Assembly: GCF_029784155.1 (NCBI RefSeq)
Contig: NW_026597089.1
Span: 1 to 64,000 of the forward strand
Origin: Uranotaenia lowii
Taxonomy: Eukaryota; Arthropoda; Insecta; Diptera; Culicidae
Reading direction: 5' to 3'
Length of the DNA: 64,000 nt
This document shows positions 49,246 through 61,540 of the stretch, piece after piece. The notes under the pieces are model-generated. The model saw only the letters and a program-made list of their open reading frames with translations, was not told the DNA's origin and did not search any database. Within the stretch, counting starts at the first letter, position 1; each line of letters starts with the position of its first letter. Both the position numbers and the translations under genes were made by a program.

Positions 49246-52200
49246 ATGATTTTTTGCCGAAAAATTTTCGAGTTTAAAATTTTGCAAGATTCAAAAAATT
49301 CAAGGTTTTTCGCGCGCCCCCCGAGCGGAAAAAATCGAAAAAAAATGATTTTTTGCCGAAAAATTTTCGAGTTTAAAATTTTGCAAGATTCAAAAAATTC
49401 AAGGTTTTTCGCGCGCCCCCCGAGCGGAAAAAATCGAAAAAAATGATTTTTTGCCGAAAAATTTACGACTTTAAAATTTTGCAAGATTCAAAAAATTCAA
49501 GGTTTTTCGCGCGCCCCCCGAGCGGAAAAAATCGAAAAAAATGATTTTTTGCCGAAAAATTTTCGACTTTAAAATTTTGCAAGATGTAAAAAATTCAAGG
49601 TTTTTCGCGCGCCCCCCGAGCGGAAAAAATCGAAAAAAATGATTTTTTGCCGACAAATTTACGACTTTAAAATTTTGCAAGATTTAAAAAATTCAAGGTT
49701 TTTCGCGCGCCCCCCGAGCGGAAAAAATCGAAAAAAATGATTTTTTGCCGAAAAATTTTCGAGTTTAAAATTTTGCAAGATTCAAAAAATTCAAGGTTTT
49801 TCGCGCGCCCCCCGAGCGGAAAAAATCGAAAAAAAATGATTTTTTGCCGAAAAATTTTCGAGTTTAAAATTTTGCAAGATTCAAAAAATTCAAGTTTTTT
49901 CGCGCGCCCCCCGAGCGGAAAAAATCGAAAAAAATGATTTTTTGCCGAAAAATTTACGACTTTAAAATTTTGCAAGATTCAAAAAATTCAAGGTTTTTCG
50001 CGCGCCCCCCGAGCGGAAAAAATCGAACAAAATGATTTTTTGCCGAAAAATTTTCGAGTTTAAAATTTTGCAAGATTCAAAAAATTCAAGGTTTTTCGCG
50101 CGCCCCCGAGCGGAAAAAATCGAAAAAAATGATTTTTTGCCGAAAAATTTTCGATTTTAAAATTTTGCAAGATTCAAAAATTCAAGGTTTTTCGCGCGCC
50201 CCCCGAGCGGAAAAAATCGAAAAAAATGATTTTTTGCCGAAAAATTTTCGAGTTTAAAATTTTGCAAGATTCAAAAAATTCAAGGTTTTTCGCGCGCCCC
50301 CCGAGCGGAAAAAATCGAAAAAAATGATTTTTTGCCGAAAAATTTTCGAGTTTAAAATTTTGCAAGATTCAAAAAATTCAAGGTTTTTCGCGCGCCCCCC
50401 GAGCGGAAAAAATCGAAAAAAATGATTTTTTGCCGAAAAATTTTCGAGTTTAAAATTTTGCAAGATTCAAAAAATTCAAGGTTTTTCGCGCGCCCCCCGA
50501 GCGGAAAAAATCGAAAAAAATGATTTTTTGCCGAAAAATTTTCGAGTTTAAAATTTTGCAAGATTCAAAAAATTCAAGGTTTTTCGCGCGCCCCCCGAGC
50601 GGAAAAAATCGAAAAAAATGATTTTTTGCCGAAAAATTTTCGACTTTAAAATTTTGCGTGATTCAAAAAATTCAAGGTTTTTCGCGCGCCCCCCGAGCGG
50701 AAAAAATCGAAAAAAATGATTTTTTGCCGAAAAATTTTCGAGTTTAAAATTTTGCAAGATTCAAAAAATTCAAGGTTTTTCGCGCGCCCCCCGAGCGGAA
50801 AAAATCGAAAAAAATGATTTTTTGCCGAAAAATTTTCGAGTTTAAAATTTTGCAAGATTCAAAAAATTCAAGGTTTTTCGCGCGCCTCCCGAGCGGAAAA
50901 AATCGAAAAAAATGATTTTTTGCCGAAAAATTTTCGACTTTAAAATTTTGCAAGATTCAAAAAATTCAAGGTTTTTCGCGCGCCCCCCGAGCGGAAAAAA
51001 TCGAAAAAAATGATTTTTTTGCCGAAAAATTTTCGAGTTTAAAATTTTGCAAGATTCAAAAAATTCAAGGTTTTTCGCGCGCCCCCCGAGCGGAAAAAAT
51101 CGAAAAAAATGATTTTTTGCCGAAAAATTTTCGAGTTTAAAATTTTGCAAGATTCAAAAAATTCAAGGTTTTTCGCGCGCCTCCCGAGCGGAAAAAATCG
51201 AAAAAAATGATTTTTTGCCGAAAAATTTTCGACTTTAAAATTTTGCAAGATTAAAAAAATTCAAGGTTTTTCGCGCGCCCCCCGAGCGGAAAAAATCGAA
51301 AAAAATGATTTTTTGCCGAAAAATTTTCGAGTTTAAAATTTTGCAAGATTCAAAAAATTCAAGGTTTTTCGCGCGCCCCCCGAGCGGAAAAAATCGAAAA
51401 AAATGATTTTTTGCCGAAAAATTTTCGAGTTTAAAATTTTGCAAGATTCAAAAAATTCAAGGTTTTTCGCGCGCCTCCCGAGCGGAAAAAATCGAAAAAA
51501 ATGATTTTTTGCCGAAAAATTTTCGACTTTAAAATTTTGCAAGATTCAAAAAATTCAAGGTTTTTCGCGCGCCCCCCGAGCGGAAAAAATCGAAAAAAAT
51601 GATTTTTTTGCCGAAAAATTTTCGAGTTTAAAATTTTGCAAGATTCAAAAAATTCAAGGTTTTTCGCGCGCCCCCCGAGCGGAAAAAATCGAAAAAAATG
51701 ATTTTTTGCCGAAAAATTTTCGACTTTAAAATTTTGCAAGATTTAAAAAATTCAAGGTTTTTCGCGCGCCCCCCGAGCGGAAAAAATCGAAAAAAATGAT
51801 TTTTTGCCGAAAAATTTTCGACTTTAAAATTTTGCAAGATTCAAAAAATTCAAGGTTTTTCGCGCGCCCCCCGAGCGGAAAAAATCGAAAAAAATGATTT
51901 TTTGCCGACAAATTTTCGAGTTTAAAATTTTGCAAGATTCAAAATATTCAAGGTTTTTCGCGCGCCCCCCGAGCGGAAAAAATCGAAAAAAATGATTTTT
52001 TGCCGACAAATTTTCGAGTTTAAAATTTTGCAAGATTCAAAAAATTCAAGGTTTTTCGCGCGCCCCCCGAGCGGAAAAAATCGATAAAAATGATTTTTTG
52101 CCGAAAAATTTTCGAGTTTAAAATTTTGCAAGATTAAAAAAATTCAAGGTTTTTCGCGCGCCCCCCGAGCGGAAAAAATCGAAAAAAATGATTTTTTGCC

Positions 52201-52250
52201 GAAAAATTTTCGACTTTAAAATTTTGCAAGATTTAAAAAATTCAAGGTTT
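49246..52250 (+). repeat. Long HOR unit A (about 28 monomers)
   Basis: First of three related units. It opens with two plain copies (the first 99 bp), then TTTACGAC, TTTTCGAC (with GATGTAAAA at 49,584), and GACAAATTTACGAC (about 49,650). It then has shortened GATTCAAAAATTC (50,171), GCGTG (50,656), GCCTCCC copies near 50,885, 51,180 and 51,474, T7 runs near 51,015 and 51,602, AAAATATTC (51,941) and TCGATAAAAATG (52,081). It lacks two 99-bp monomers that units B and C carry. The offset to unit B is 4,216 and then 4,413-4,414 bp; the offset to unit C is 7,355 bp at the distal end. Confidence 0.85.
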
Positions 52251-52830
52251 TTCGCGCGCCCCCCGAGCGGAAAAAATCGAAAAAAATGATTTTTTGCCGA
52301 AAAATTTTCGAGTTTAAAATTTTGCAAGATTCAAAAAATTCAAGGTTTTTCGCGCGCCCCCCGAGCGGAAAAAATCGAAAAAAATGATTTTTTGCCGACA
52401 AATTTTCGAGTTTAAAATTTTGCAAGATTCAAAATATTCAAGGTTTTTCGCGCGCCCCCCGAGCGGAAAAAATCGAAAAAAATGATTTTTTGCCGACAAA
52501 TTTTCGAGTTTAAAATTTTGCAAGATTCAAAAAATTCAAGGTTTTTCGCGCGCCCCCCGAGCGGAAAAAATCGATAAAAATGATTTTTTGCCGAAAAATT
52601 TTCGAGTTTAAAATTTTGCAAGATTAAAAAAATTCAAGGTTTTTCGCGCGCCCCCCGAGCGGAAAAAATCGAAAAAAATGATTTTTTGCCGAAAAATTTT
52701 CGACTTTAAAATTTTGCAAGATTTAAAAAATTCAAGGTTTTTCGCGCGCCCCCCGAGCGGAAAAAATCGAAAAAAATGATTTTTTGCCGAAAAATTTTCG
52801 AGTTTAAAATTTTGCAAGATTCAAAAAATT
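51850..52830 (+). repeat. 5-monomer tandem duplication, 490 bp
   Basis: AAAATATTC (51,941 and 52,431) and TCGATAAAAATG (52,081 and 52,571) repeat exactly 490 bp apart, with matching GACAAA, GATTA and GATTT copies between them. The duplication sits at the distal end of unit A and has no counterpart in units B and C, so it arose after those units separated. Confidence 0.9.
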
Positions 52831-53449
52831 CAAGGTTTTTCGCGCGCCCCCCGAGCGGAAAAAATCGAAAAAAATGATTTTTTGCCGAAAAATTTACGAC
52901 TTTAAAATTTTGCAAGATTTAAAAAATTCAAGGTTTTTCGCGCGCCCCCCGAGCGGAAGAAATCGAAAAAAATGATTTTTTGCCGAAAAATTTTCGAGTT
53001 TAAAATTTTGCAAGATTCAAAAAATTCAAGGTTTTTCGCGCGCCCCCCGAGCGGAAAAAATCGAAAAAAATGATTTTTTGCCGAAAAATTTTCGACTTTA
53101 AAATTTTGCAAGATTTAAAAAATTCAAGGTTTTTCGCGCGCCCCCCGAGCGGAAAAAATCGAAAAAAATGATTTTTTGCCGAAAAATTTTCGAGTTTAAA
53201 ATTTTGCAAGATTCAAAAAATTCAAGGTTTTTCGCGCGCCCCCCGAGCGGAAGAAATCGAAAAAAATGATTTTTTGCCGAAAAATTTTCGAGTTTAAAAT
53301 TTTGCAAGATTCAAAAAATTCAAGGTTTTTCGCGCGCCCCCCGAGCGGAAAAAATCGAAAAAAATGATTTTTTGCCGAAAAATTTTCGACTTTAAAATTT
53401 TGCAAGATTTAAAAAATTCAAGGTTTTTCGCGCGCCCCCCGAGCGGAAA

Positions 53450-56393
53450 AAATCGAAAAAAATGATTTTTTGCCGAAAAATTTTCGAGTTTAAAATTTTG
53501 CAAGATTCAAAAAATTCAAGGTTTTTCGCGCGCCCCCCGAGCGGAAAAAATCGAAAAAAAATGATTTTTTGCCGAAAAATTTTCGAGTTTAAAATTTTGC
53601 AAGATTCAAAAAATTCAAGGTTTTTCGCGCGCCCCCCGAGCGGAAAAAATCGAAAAAAATGATTTTTTGCCGAAAAATTTACGACTTTAAAATTTTGCAA
53701 GATTCAAAAAATTCAAGGTTTTTCGCGCGCCCCCCGAGCGGAAAAAATCGAAAAAAATGATTTTTTGCCGAAAAATTTTCGACTTTAAAATTTTGCAAGA
53801 TTTAAAAAATTCAAGGTTTTTCGCGCGCCCCCCGAGCGGAAAAAATCGAAAAAAATGATTTTTTGCCGACAAATTTACGACTTTAAAATTTTGCAAGATT
53901 TAAAAAATTCAAGGTTTTTCGCGCGCCCCCCGAGCGGAAAAAATCGAAAAAAATGATTTTTTGCCGAAAAATTTTCGAGTTTAAAATTTTGCAAGATTCA
54001 AAAAATTCAAGGTTTTTCGCGCGCCCCCCGAGCGGAAAAAATCGAAAAAAATGATTTTTTGCCGAAAAATTTTCGAGTTTAAAATTTTGCAAGATTCAAA
54101 AAATTCAAGGTTTTTCGCGCGCCCCCCGAGCGGAAAAAATCGAAAAAAATGATTTTTTGCCGAAAAATTTTCGAGTTTAAAATTTTGCAAGATTCAAAAA
54201 ATTCAAGGTTTTTCGCGCGTCCCCCGAGCGGAAAAAATCGAAAAAAAATGATTTTTTGCCGAAAAATTTTCGAGTTTAAAATTTTGCAAGATTCAAAAAA
54301 TTCAAGGTTTTTCGCGCGCCCCCCGAGCGGAAAAAATCGAAAAAAAATGATTTTTTGCCGAAAAATTTACGACTTTAAAATTTTGCAAGATTCAAAAAAT
54401 TCAAGGTTTTTCGCGCGCCCCCCGAGCGGAAAAAATCGAAAAAAATGATTTTTTGCCGAAAAATTTTCGAGTTTAAAATTTTGCAAGATTCAAAAAATTC
54501 AAGGTTTTTCGCGCGCCCCCCGAGCGGAAAAAATCGAAAAAAATGATTTTTTGCCGAAAAATTTTCGACTTTAAAATTTTGCAAAATTCAAAAATTCAAG
54601 GTTTTTCGCGCGCCCCCCGAGCGGAAAAAATCGAAAAAAATGATTTTTTGCCGAAAAATTTTCGAGTTTAAAATTTTGCAAGATTCAAAAAATTCAAGGT
54701 TTTTCGCGCGCCCCCCGAGCGGAAAAAATCGAAAAAAATGATTTTTTGCCGAAAAATTTTCGAGTTTAAAATTTTGCAAGATTCAAAAAATTCAAGGTTT
54801 TTCGCGCGCCCCCCGAGCGGAAAAAATCGAAAAAAATGATTTTTTGCCGAAAAATTTTCGAGTTTAAAATTTTGCAAGATTCAAAAAATTCAAGGTTTTT
54901 GGCGCGCCCCCCGAGCGGAAAAAATCGAAAAAAATGATTTTTTGCCGAAAAATTTTCGAGTTTAAAATTTTGCAAGATTCAAAAAATTCAAGGTTTTTCG
55001 CGCGCCCCCCGAGCGGAAAAAATCGAAAAAAATGATTTTTTGCCGAAAAATTTTCGACTTTAAAATTTTGCGTGATTCAAAAAATTCAAGGTTTTTCGCG
55101 CGCCCCCGAGCGGAAAAAATCGAAAAAAATGATTTTTTGCCGAAAAATTTTCGAGTTTAAAATTTTGCAAGATTCAAAAAATTCAAGGTTTTTCGCGCGC
55201 CCCCCGAGCGGAAAAAATCGAAAAAAATGATTTTTTGCCGAAAAATTTTCGAGTTTAAAATTTTGCAAGATTCAAAAAATTCAAGGTTTTTCGCGCGCCT
55301 CCCGAGCGGAAAAAATCGAAAAAAATGATTTTTTGCCGAAAAATTTTCGACTTTAAAATTTTGCAAGATTCAAAAAATTCAAGGTTTTTTGCGCGCCCCC
55401 CGAGCGGAAAAAATCGAAAAAAATGATTTTTTTGCCGAAAAATTTTCGAGTTTAAAATTTTGCAAGATTCAAAAAATTCAAGGTTTTTCGCGCGCCCCCC
55501 GAGCGGAAAAAATCGAAAAAAATGATTTTTTGCCGAAAAATTTTCGAGTTTAAAATTTTGCAAGATTCAAAAAATTGAAGGTTTTTCGCGCGCCTCCCGA
55601 GCGGAAAAAATCGAAAAAAATGATTTTTTGCCGAAAAATTTTCGACTTTAAAATTTTGCAAGATTCAAAACATTCAAGGTTTTTCGCGCGCCCCCCGAGC
55701 GGAAAAAATCGAAAAAAATGATTTTTTGCCGAAAAATTTTCGAGTTTAAAATTTTGCAAGATTCAAAAAATTCAAGGTTTTTCGCGCGCCCCCCGAGCGG
55801 AAAAAATCGAAAAAAATGATTTTTTGCCGAAAAATTTTCGAGTTTAAAATTTTGCAAGATTCAAAAAATTCAAGGTTTTTCGCGCGCCTCCCGAGCGGAA
55901 AAAATCGAAAAAAATGATTTTTTGCCGAAAAATTTTCGACTTTAAAATTTTGCAAGATTCAAAAAATTCAAGGTTTTTCGCGCGCCCCCCGAGCGGAAAA
56001 AATCGAAAAAAATGATTTTTTTGCCGAAAAATTTTCGAGTTTAAAATTTTGCAAGATTCAAAAAATTCAAGGTTTTTCGCGCGCCCCCCGAGCGGAAAAA
56101 ATCGAAAAAAATGATTTTTTGCCGAAAAATTTTCGACTTTAAAATTTTGCAAGATTCAAAAAATTCAAGGTTTTTCGCGCGCCCCCCGAGCGGAAAAAAT
56201 CGAAAAAAATGATTTTTTGCCGAAAAATTTTCGACTTTAAAATTTTGCAAGATTCAAAAAATTCAAGGTTTTTCGCGCGCCCCCCGAGCGGAAAAAATCG
56301 AAAAAAATGATTTTTTGCCGACAAATTTTCGAGTTTAAAATTTTGCAAGATTCAAAATATTCAAGGTTTTTCGCGCGCCCCCCGAGCGGAAAA
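53450..56393 (+). repeat. Long HOR unit B (30 monomers, about 2.94 kb)
   Basis: Directly adjacent to unit C at an offset of 2,941-2,943 bp. Markers: GACAAATTTACGAC (about 53,866), GCAAAATTCAAAAATTC (54,581), GGCGCGCC (54,901), GCGTG (55,070), GCCTCCC (about 55,297, 55,593 and 55,887), TTTTTTGCG (about 55,386), AAAACATTC (about 55,667) and AAAATATTC (about 56,355). Private changes include GCGCGTCCCCC near 54,219 and TTGAAGG near 55,574. The start is fixed by the mismatch between the monomers at 53,364 and 56,307. Confidence 0.9.
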
Positions 56394-59340
56394 AATCGAA
56401 AAAAATGATTTTTTGCCGAAAAATTTTCGAGTTTAAAATTTTGCAAGATTCAAAAAATTCAAGGTTTTTCGCGCGCCCCCCGAGCGGAAAAAATCGAAAA
56501 AAAATGATTTTTTGCCGAAAAATTTTCGAGTTTAAAATTTTGCAAGATTCAAAAAATTCAAGGTTTTTCGCGCGCCCCCCGAGCGGAAAAAATCGAAAAA
56601 AATGATTTTTTGCCGAAAAACTTACGACTTTAAAATTTTGCAAGATTCAAAAAATTCAAGGTTTTTCGCGCGCCCCCCGAGCGGAAAAAATCGAAAAAAA
56701 TGATTTTTTGCCGAAAAATTTTCGACTTTAAAATTTTGCAAGATTTAAAAAATTCAAGGTTTTTCGCGCGCCCCCCGAGCGGAAAAAATCGAAAAAAATG
56801 ATTTTTTGCCGACAAATTTACGACTTTAAAATTTTGCAAGATTTAAAAAATTCAAGGTTTTTCGCGCGCCCCCCGAGCGGAAAAAATCGAAAAAAATGAT
56901 TTTTTGCCGAAAAATTTTCGAGTTTAAAATTTTGCAAGATTCAAAAAATTCAAGGTTTTTCGCGCGCCCCCCGAGCGGAAAAAATCGAAAAAAATGATTT
57001 TTTGCCGAAAAATTTTCGAGTTTAAAATTTTGCAAGATTAAAAAAATTCAAGGTTTTTCGCGCGCCCCCCGAGCGGAAAAAATCGAAAAAAATGATTTTT
57101 TGCCGAAAAATTTTCGAGTTTAAAATTTTGCAAGATTCAAAAAATTCAAGGTTTTTCGCGCGCCCCCCGAGCGGAAAAAATCGAAAAAAAATGATTTTTT
57201 GCCGAAAAATTTTCGAGTTTAAAATTTTGCAAGATTCAAAAAATTCAAGGTTTTTCGCGCGCCCCCCGAGCGGAAAAAATCGAAAAAAAAGATTTTTTGC
57301 CGAAAAATTTACGACTTTAAAATTTTGCAAGATTCAAAAAATTCAAGGTTTTTCGCGCGCCCCCCGAGCGGAAAAAATCGCAAAAATGATTTTTTGCCGA
57401 AAAATTTTCGAGTTTAAAATTTTGCAAGATTCAAAAAATTCAAGGTTTTTCGCGCGCCCCCCGAGCGGAAAAAATCGAAAAAAATGATTTTTTGCCGAAA
57501 AATTTTCGACTTTAAAATTTTGCAAAATTCAAAAATTCAAGGTTTTTCGCGCGCCCCCCGAGCGGAAAAAATCGAAAAAAATGATTTTTTGCCGAAAAAT
57601 TTTCGAGTTTAAAATTTTGCAAGATTCAAAAAATTCAAGGTTTTTCGCGCGCCCCCCGAGCGGAAAAAATCGAAAAAAATGATTTTTTGCCGAAAAATTT
57701 TCGAGTTTAAAATTTTGCAAGATTCAAAAAATTCAAGGTTTTTCGCGCGCCCCCCGAGCGGAAAAAATCGAAAAAAATGATTTTTTGCCGAAAAATTTTC
57801 GAGTTTAAAATTTTGCAAGATTCAAAAAATTCAAGGTTTTTGGCGCGCCCCCCGAGCGGAAAAAATCGAAAAAAATGATTTTTTGCCGAAAAATTTTCGA
57901 GTTTAAAATTTTGCAAGATTCAAAAAATTCAAGGTTTTTCGCGCGCCCCCCGAGCGGAAAAAATCGAAAAAAATGATTTTTTGCCGAAAAATTTTCGACT
58001 TTAAAATTTTGCGTGATTCAAAAAATTCAAGGTTTTTCGCGCGCCCCCCGAGCGGAAAAAATCGAAAAAAATGATTTTTTGCCGAAAAATTTTCGAGTTT
58101 AAAATTTTGCAAGATTCAAAAAATTCAAGGTTTTTCGCGCGCCCCCCGAGCGGAAAAAATCGAAAAAAATGATTTTTTGCCGAAAAATTTTCGAGTTTAA
58201 AATTTTGCAAGATTCAAAAAATTCAAGGTTTTTCGCGCGCCTCCCGAGCGGAAAAAATCGAAAAAAATGATTTTTTGCCGAAAAATTTTCGACTTTAAAA
58301 TTTTGCAAGATTCAAAAAATTCAAGGTTTTTTGCGCGCCCCCCGAGCGGAAAAAATCGAAAAAAATGATTTTTTTGCCGAAAAATTTTCGAGTTTAAAAT
58401 TTTGCAAGATTCAAAAAATTCAAGGTTTTTCGCGCGCCCCCCGAGCGGAAAAAATCGAAAAAAATGATTTTTTGCCGAAAAATTTTCGAGTTTAAAATTT
58501 TGCAAGATTCAAAAAATTCAAGGTTTTTCGCGCGCCTCCCGAGCGGAAAAAATCGAAAAAAATGATTTTTTGCCGAAAAATTTTCGACTTTAAAATTTTG
58601 CAAGATTCAAAACATTCAAGGTTTTTCGCGCGCCCCCCGAGCGGAAAAAATCGAAAAAAATGATTTTTTGCCGAAAAATTTTCGAGTTTAAAATTTTGCA
58701 AGATTCAAAAAATTCAAGGTTTTTCGCGCGCCCCCCGAGCGGAAAAAATCGAAAAAAATGATTTTTTGCCGAAAAATTTTCGAGTTTAAAATTTTGCAAG
58801 ATTCAAAAAATTCAAGGTTTTTCGCGCGCCTCCCGAGCGGAAAAAATCGAAAAAAATGATTTTTTGCCGAAAAATTTTCGACTTTAAAATTTTGCAAGAT
58901 TCAAAAAATTCAAGGTTTTTCGCGCGCCCCCCGAGCGGAAAAAATCGAAAAAAATGATTTTTTTGCCGAAAAATTTTCGAGTTTAAAATTTTGCAAGATT
59001 CAAAAAATTCAAGGTTTTTCGCGCGCCCCCCGAGCGGAAAAAATCGAAAAAAATGATTTTTTGCCGAAAAATTTTCGACTTTAAAATTTTGCAAGATTTA
59101 AAAAATTCAAGGTTTTTCGCGCGCCCCCCGAGCGGAAAAAATCGAAAAAAATGATTTTTTGCCGAAAAATTTTCGACTTTAAAATTTTGCAAGATTCAAA
59201 AAATTCAAGGTTTTTCGCGCGCCCCCCGAGCGGAAAAAATCGAAAAAAATGATTTTTTGCCGACAAATTTTCGAGTTTAAAATTTTGCAAGATTCAAAAT
59301 ATTCAAGGTTTTTCGCGCGCCCCCCGAGCGGAAAAAATCG
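56394..59340 (+). repeat. Long HOR unit C (30 monomers, about 2.94 kb)
   Basis: Tandem partner of unit B, with every listed marker in order: GACAAATTTACGAC (about 56,809), GCAAAATTCAAAAATTC (about 57,522), GGCGCGCC (57,842), GCGTG (58,011), GCCTCCC (about 58,240, 58,536 and 58,830) and AAAATATTC (about 59,296). Private changes are CTTACGAC near 56,621, AAGATTTTTT near 57,290 and TCGCAAAAATG near 57,378. Beyond 59,340 it continues with unit A-like sequence (TCGATAAAAATG at 59,436) for two or three monomers. Confidence 0.9.
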
Positions 59341-59599
59341 AAAAAAATGATTTTTTGCCGACAAATTTTCGAGTTTAAAATTTTGCAAGATTCAAAAAAT
59401 TCAAGGTTTTTCGCGCGCCCCCCGAGCGGAAAAAATCGATAAAAATGATTTTTTGCCGAAAAATTTTCGAGTTTAAAATTTTGCAAGATTAAAAAAATTC
59501 AAGGTTTTTCGCGCGCCCCCCGAGCGGAAAAAATCGAAAAAAATGATTTTTTGCCGAAAAATTTTCGACTTTAAAATTTTGCAAGATTTAAAAAATTCA

Positions 59600-61540
59600 A
59601 GGTTTTTCGCGCGCCCCCCAAGCGGAAAAAATCGAAAAAAAATGATTTTTTGCCGAAAAATTTTCGATTTTAAAATTTTGCAAGATTTAAAAAATTCAAG
59701 GTTTTTCACGCGCCCCCCGAGCGGAAAAAATCGAAAAAAATGATTTTTTGCCGAAAAATTTTCGAGTTTAAAATTTTGCAAGATTCAAAAAATTCAAGGT
59801 TTTTCGCGCGCCCCCCGAGCGGAAAAAATCGAAAAAAATGATTTTTTGCCGAAAAATTTTCGAGTTTAAAATTTTGCAAGATTCAAAAAATTCAAGGTTT
59901 TTTGCGCGCCCCCCGAGCGGAAAAAATCGAAAAAAATGATTTTTTGCCGAAAAATTTTCGACTTTAAAATTTTGCAAGATTAAAAAAATTCAAGGTTTTT
60001 CGCGCGCCCCCCGAGCGGAAAAAATCGAAAAAAATGATTTTTTGCCGAAAAATTTACGACTTTAAAATTTTGCAAGATTCAAAAAATTCAAGGTTTTTCG
60101 CGCGCCCCCCGAGCGGAAAAAATCGAAAAAAATGATTTTTTGCCGACAAATTTTCGAGTTTAAAATTTTGCAAGATTCAAAAAATTCAAGGTTTTTCGCG
60201 CGCCCCCCGAGCGGAAAAAATCGAAAAAAAAAGATTTTTTGCCGAAAAATTTACGACTTTAAAATTTTGCAAGATTAAAAAAATTCAAGGTTTTTCGCGC
60301 GCCCCCCGAGCGGAAAAAATCGAAAAAAAAGATTTTTTGCCGAAAAATTTACGAGTTTAAAATTTTGCAAGATTCAAAAAATTCAAGGTTTTTCGCGCGC
60401 CCCCCGAGCGGAAAAAATCGAAAAAAATGATTTTTTGCCGAAAAATTTACGACTTTAAAATTTTGCAAGATTCAAAAAATTCAAGGTTTTTCGCGCGCCC
60501 CCCGAGCGGAAAAAATCGAAAAAAATGATTTTTTGCCGAAAAATTTTCGAGTTTAAAATTTTGCAAGATTCAAAAAATTCAAGGTTTTTCGCGCGCCCCC
60601 CGAGCGGAAAAAATCGAAAAAAATGATTTTTTGCCGAAAAATTTTCGAGTTTAAAATTTTGCAAGATTCAAAAAATTCAAGGTTTTTCGCGCGCCCCCCG
60701 AGCGGAAAAAATCGAAAAAAATGATTTTTTGCCGAAAAATTTTCGAGTTTAAAATTTTGCAAGATTCAAAAAATTCAAGGTTTTTCGCGCGCCCCCCGAG
60801 CGGAAAAAAATCGAAAAAAATGATTTTTTGCCGAAAAATTTTCGAGTTTAAAATTTTGCAAGATTCAAAAAATTCAAGGTTTTTCGCGCGCCCCCCGAGC
60901 GGAAAAAATCGAAAAAAATGATTTTTTGCCGAAAAATTTACGACTTTAAAATTTTGCAAGATTCAAAAAATTCAAGGTTTTTCGCGCGCCCCCCGAGCGG
61001 AAAAAATCGAAAAAAATGATTTTTTGTCAAAAAATTTTCGAGTTTAAAATTTTGCAAGATTCAAAAAATTCAAGGTTTTTCGCGCGCCCCCCGAGCGGAA
61101 AAAATCGAAAAAAATGATTTTTTGCCGAAAAATTTTCGAGTTTAAAATTTTGCAAGATTAAAAAAATTCAAGGTTTTTCGCGCGCCCCCCGAGCGGAAAA
61201 AATCGAAAAAAATGTTTTTTTGCCGAAAAATTTACGACTTTAAAATTTTGCAAGATTCAAAAAATTCAAGGTTTTTCGCGCGCCCCCCGAGCGGAAAAAA
61301 TCGAAAAAAATGATTTTTTGCCGAAAAATTTTCGAGTTTAAAATTTTGCAAGATTCAAAAAATTCAAGGTTTTTCGCGCGCCCCCTGAGCGGAAAAAATC
61401 GAAAAAAATGATTTTTTGCCGAAAAATTTTCGAGTTTAAAATTTTGCAACATTCAAAAAATTCAAGGTTTTTCGCGCGCCCCCCGAGCGGAAAAAATCGA
61501 AAAAAATGATTTTTTGCCGAAAAATTTTCGAGTTTAAAAT
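59600..61540 (+). repeat. Long-range duplication L, copy 2
   Basis: Second copy of 41,950-43,500, about 17.6-18.0 kb away, with the same order of rare changes. Four more monomers lie between the AAGATTTTTT/TTTACGAG copy (60,330) and the ATGTTTTTTTGCC copy (61,212). It contains the outlying TGTCA copy at 61,025 that lacks the TTTTTTGCG partner. Confidence 0.85.

Larger units (their letters stand above)
27439..53259 (+). repeat. Zone of the GGAAGAAATCG private variant
   Basis: An A to G change in the A6 run gives GCGGAAGAAATCG near 27,436, 36,048, 36,929, 38,301, 44,723, 47,857, 52,955 and 53,248. None was seen before 27 kb or after 53.3 kb. Most follow a TTTTCGAC/GATTT monomer, so they appear to mark one HOR monomer type that spread through the middle of the window. 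Confidence 0.75.
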
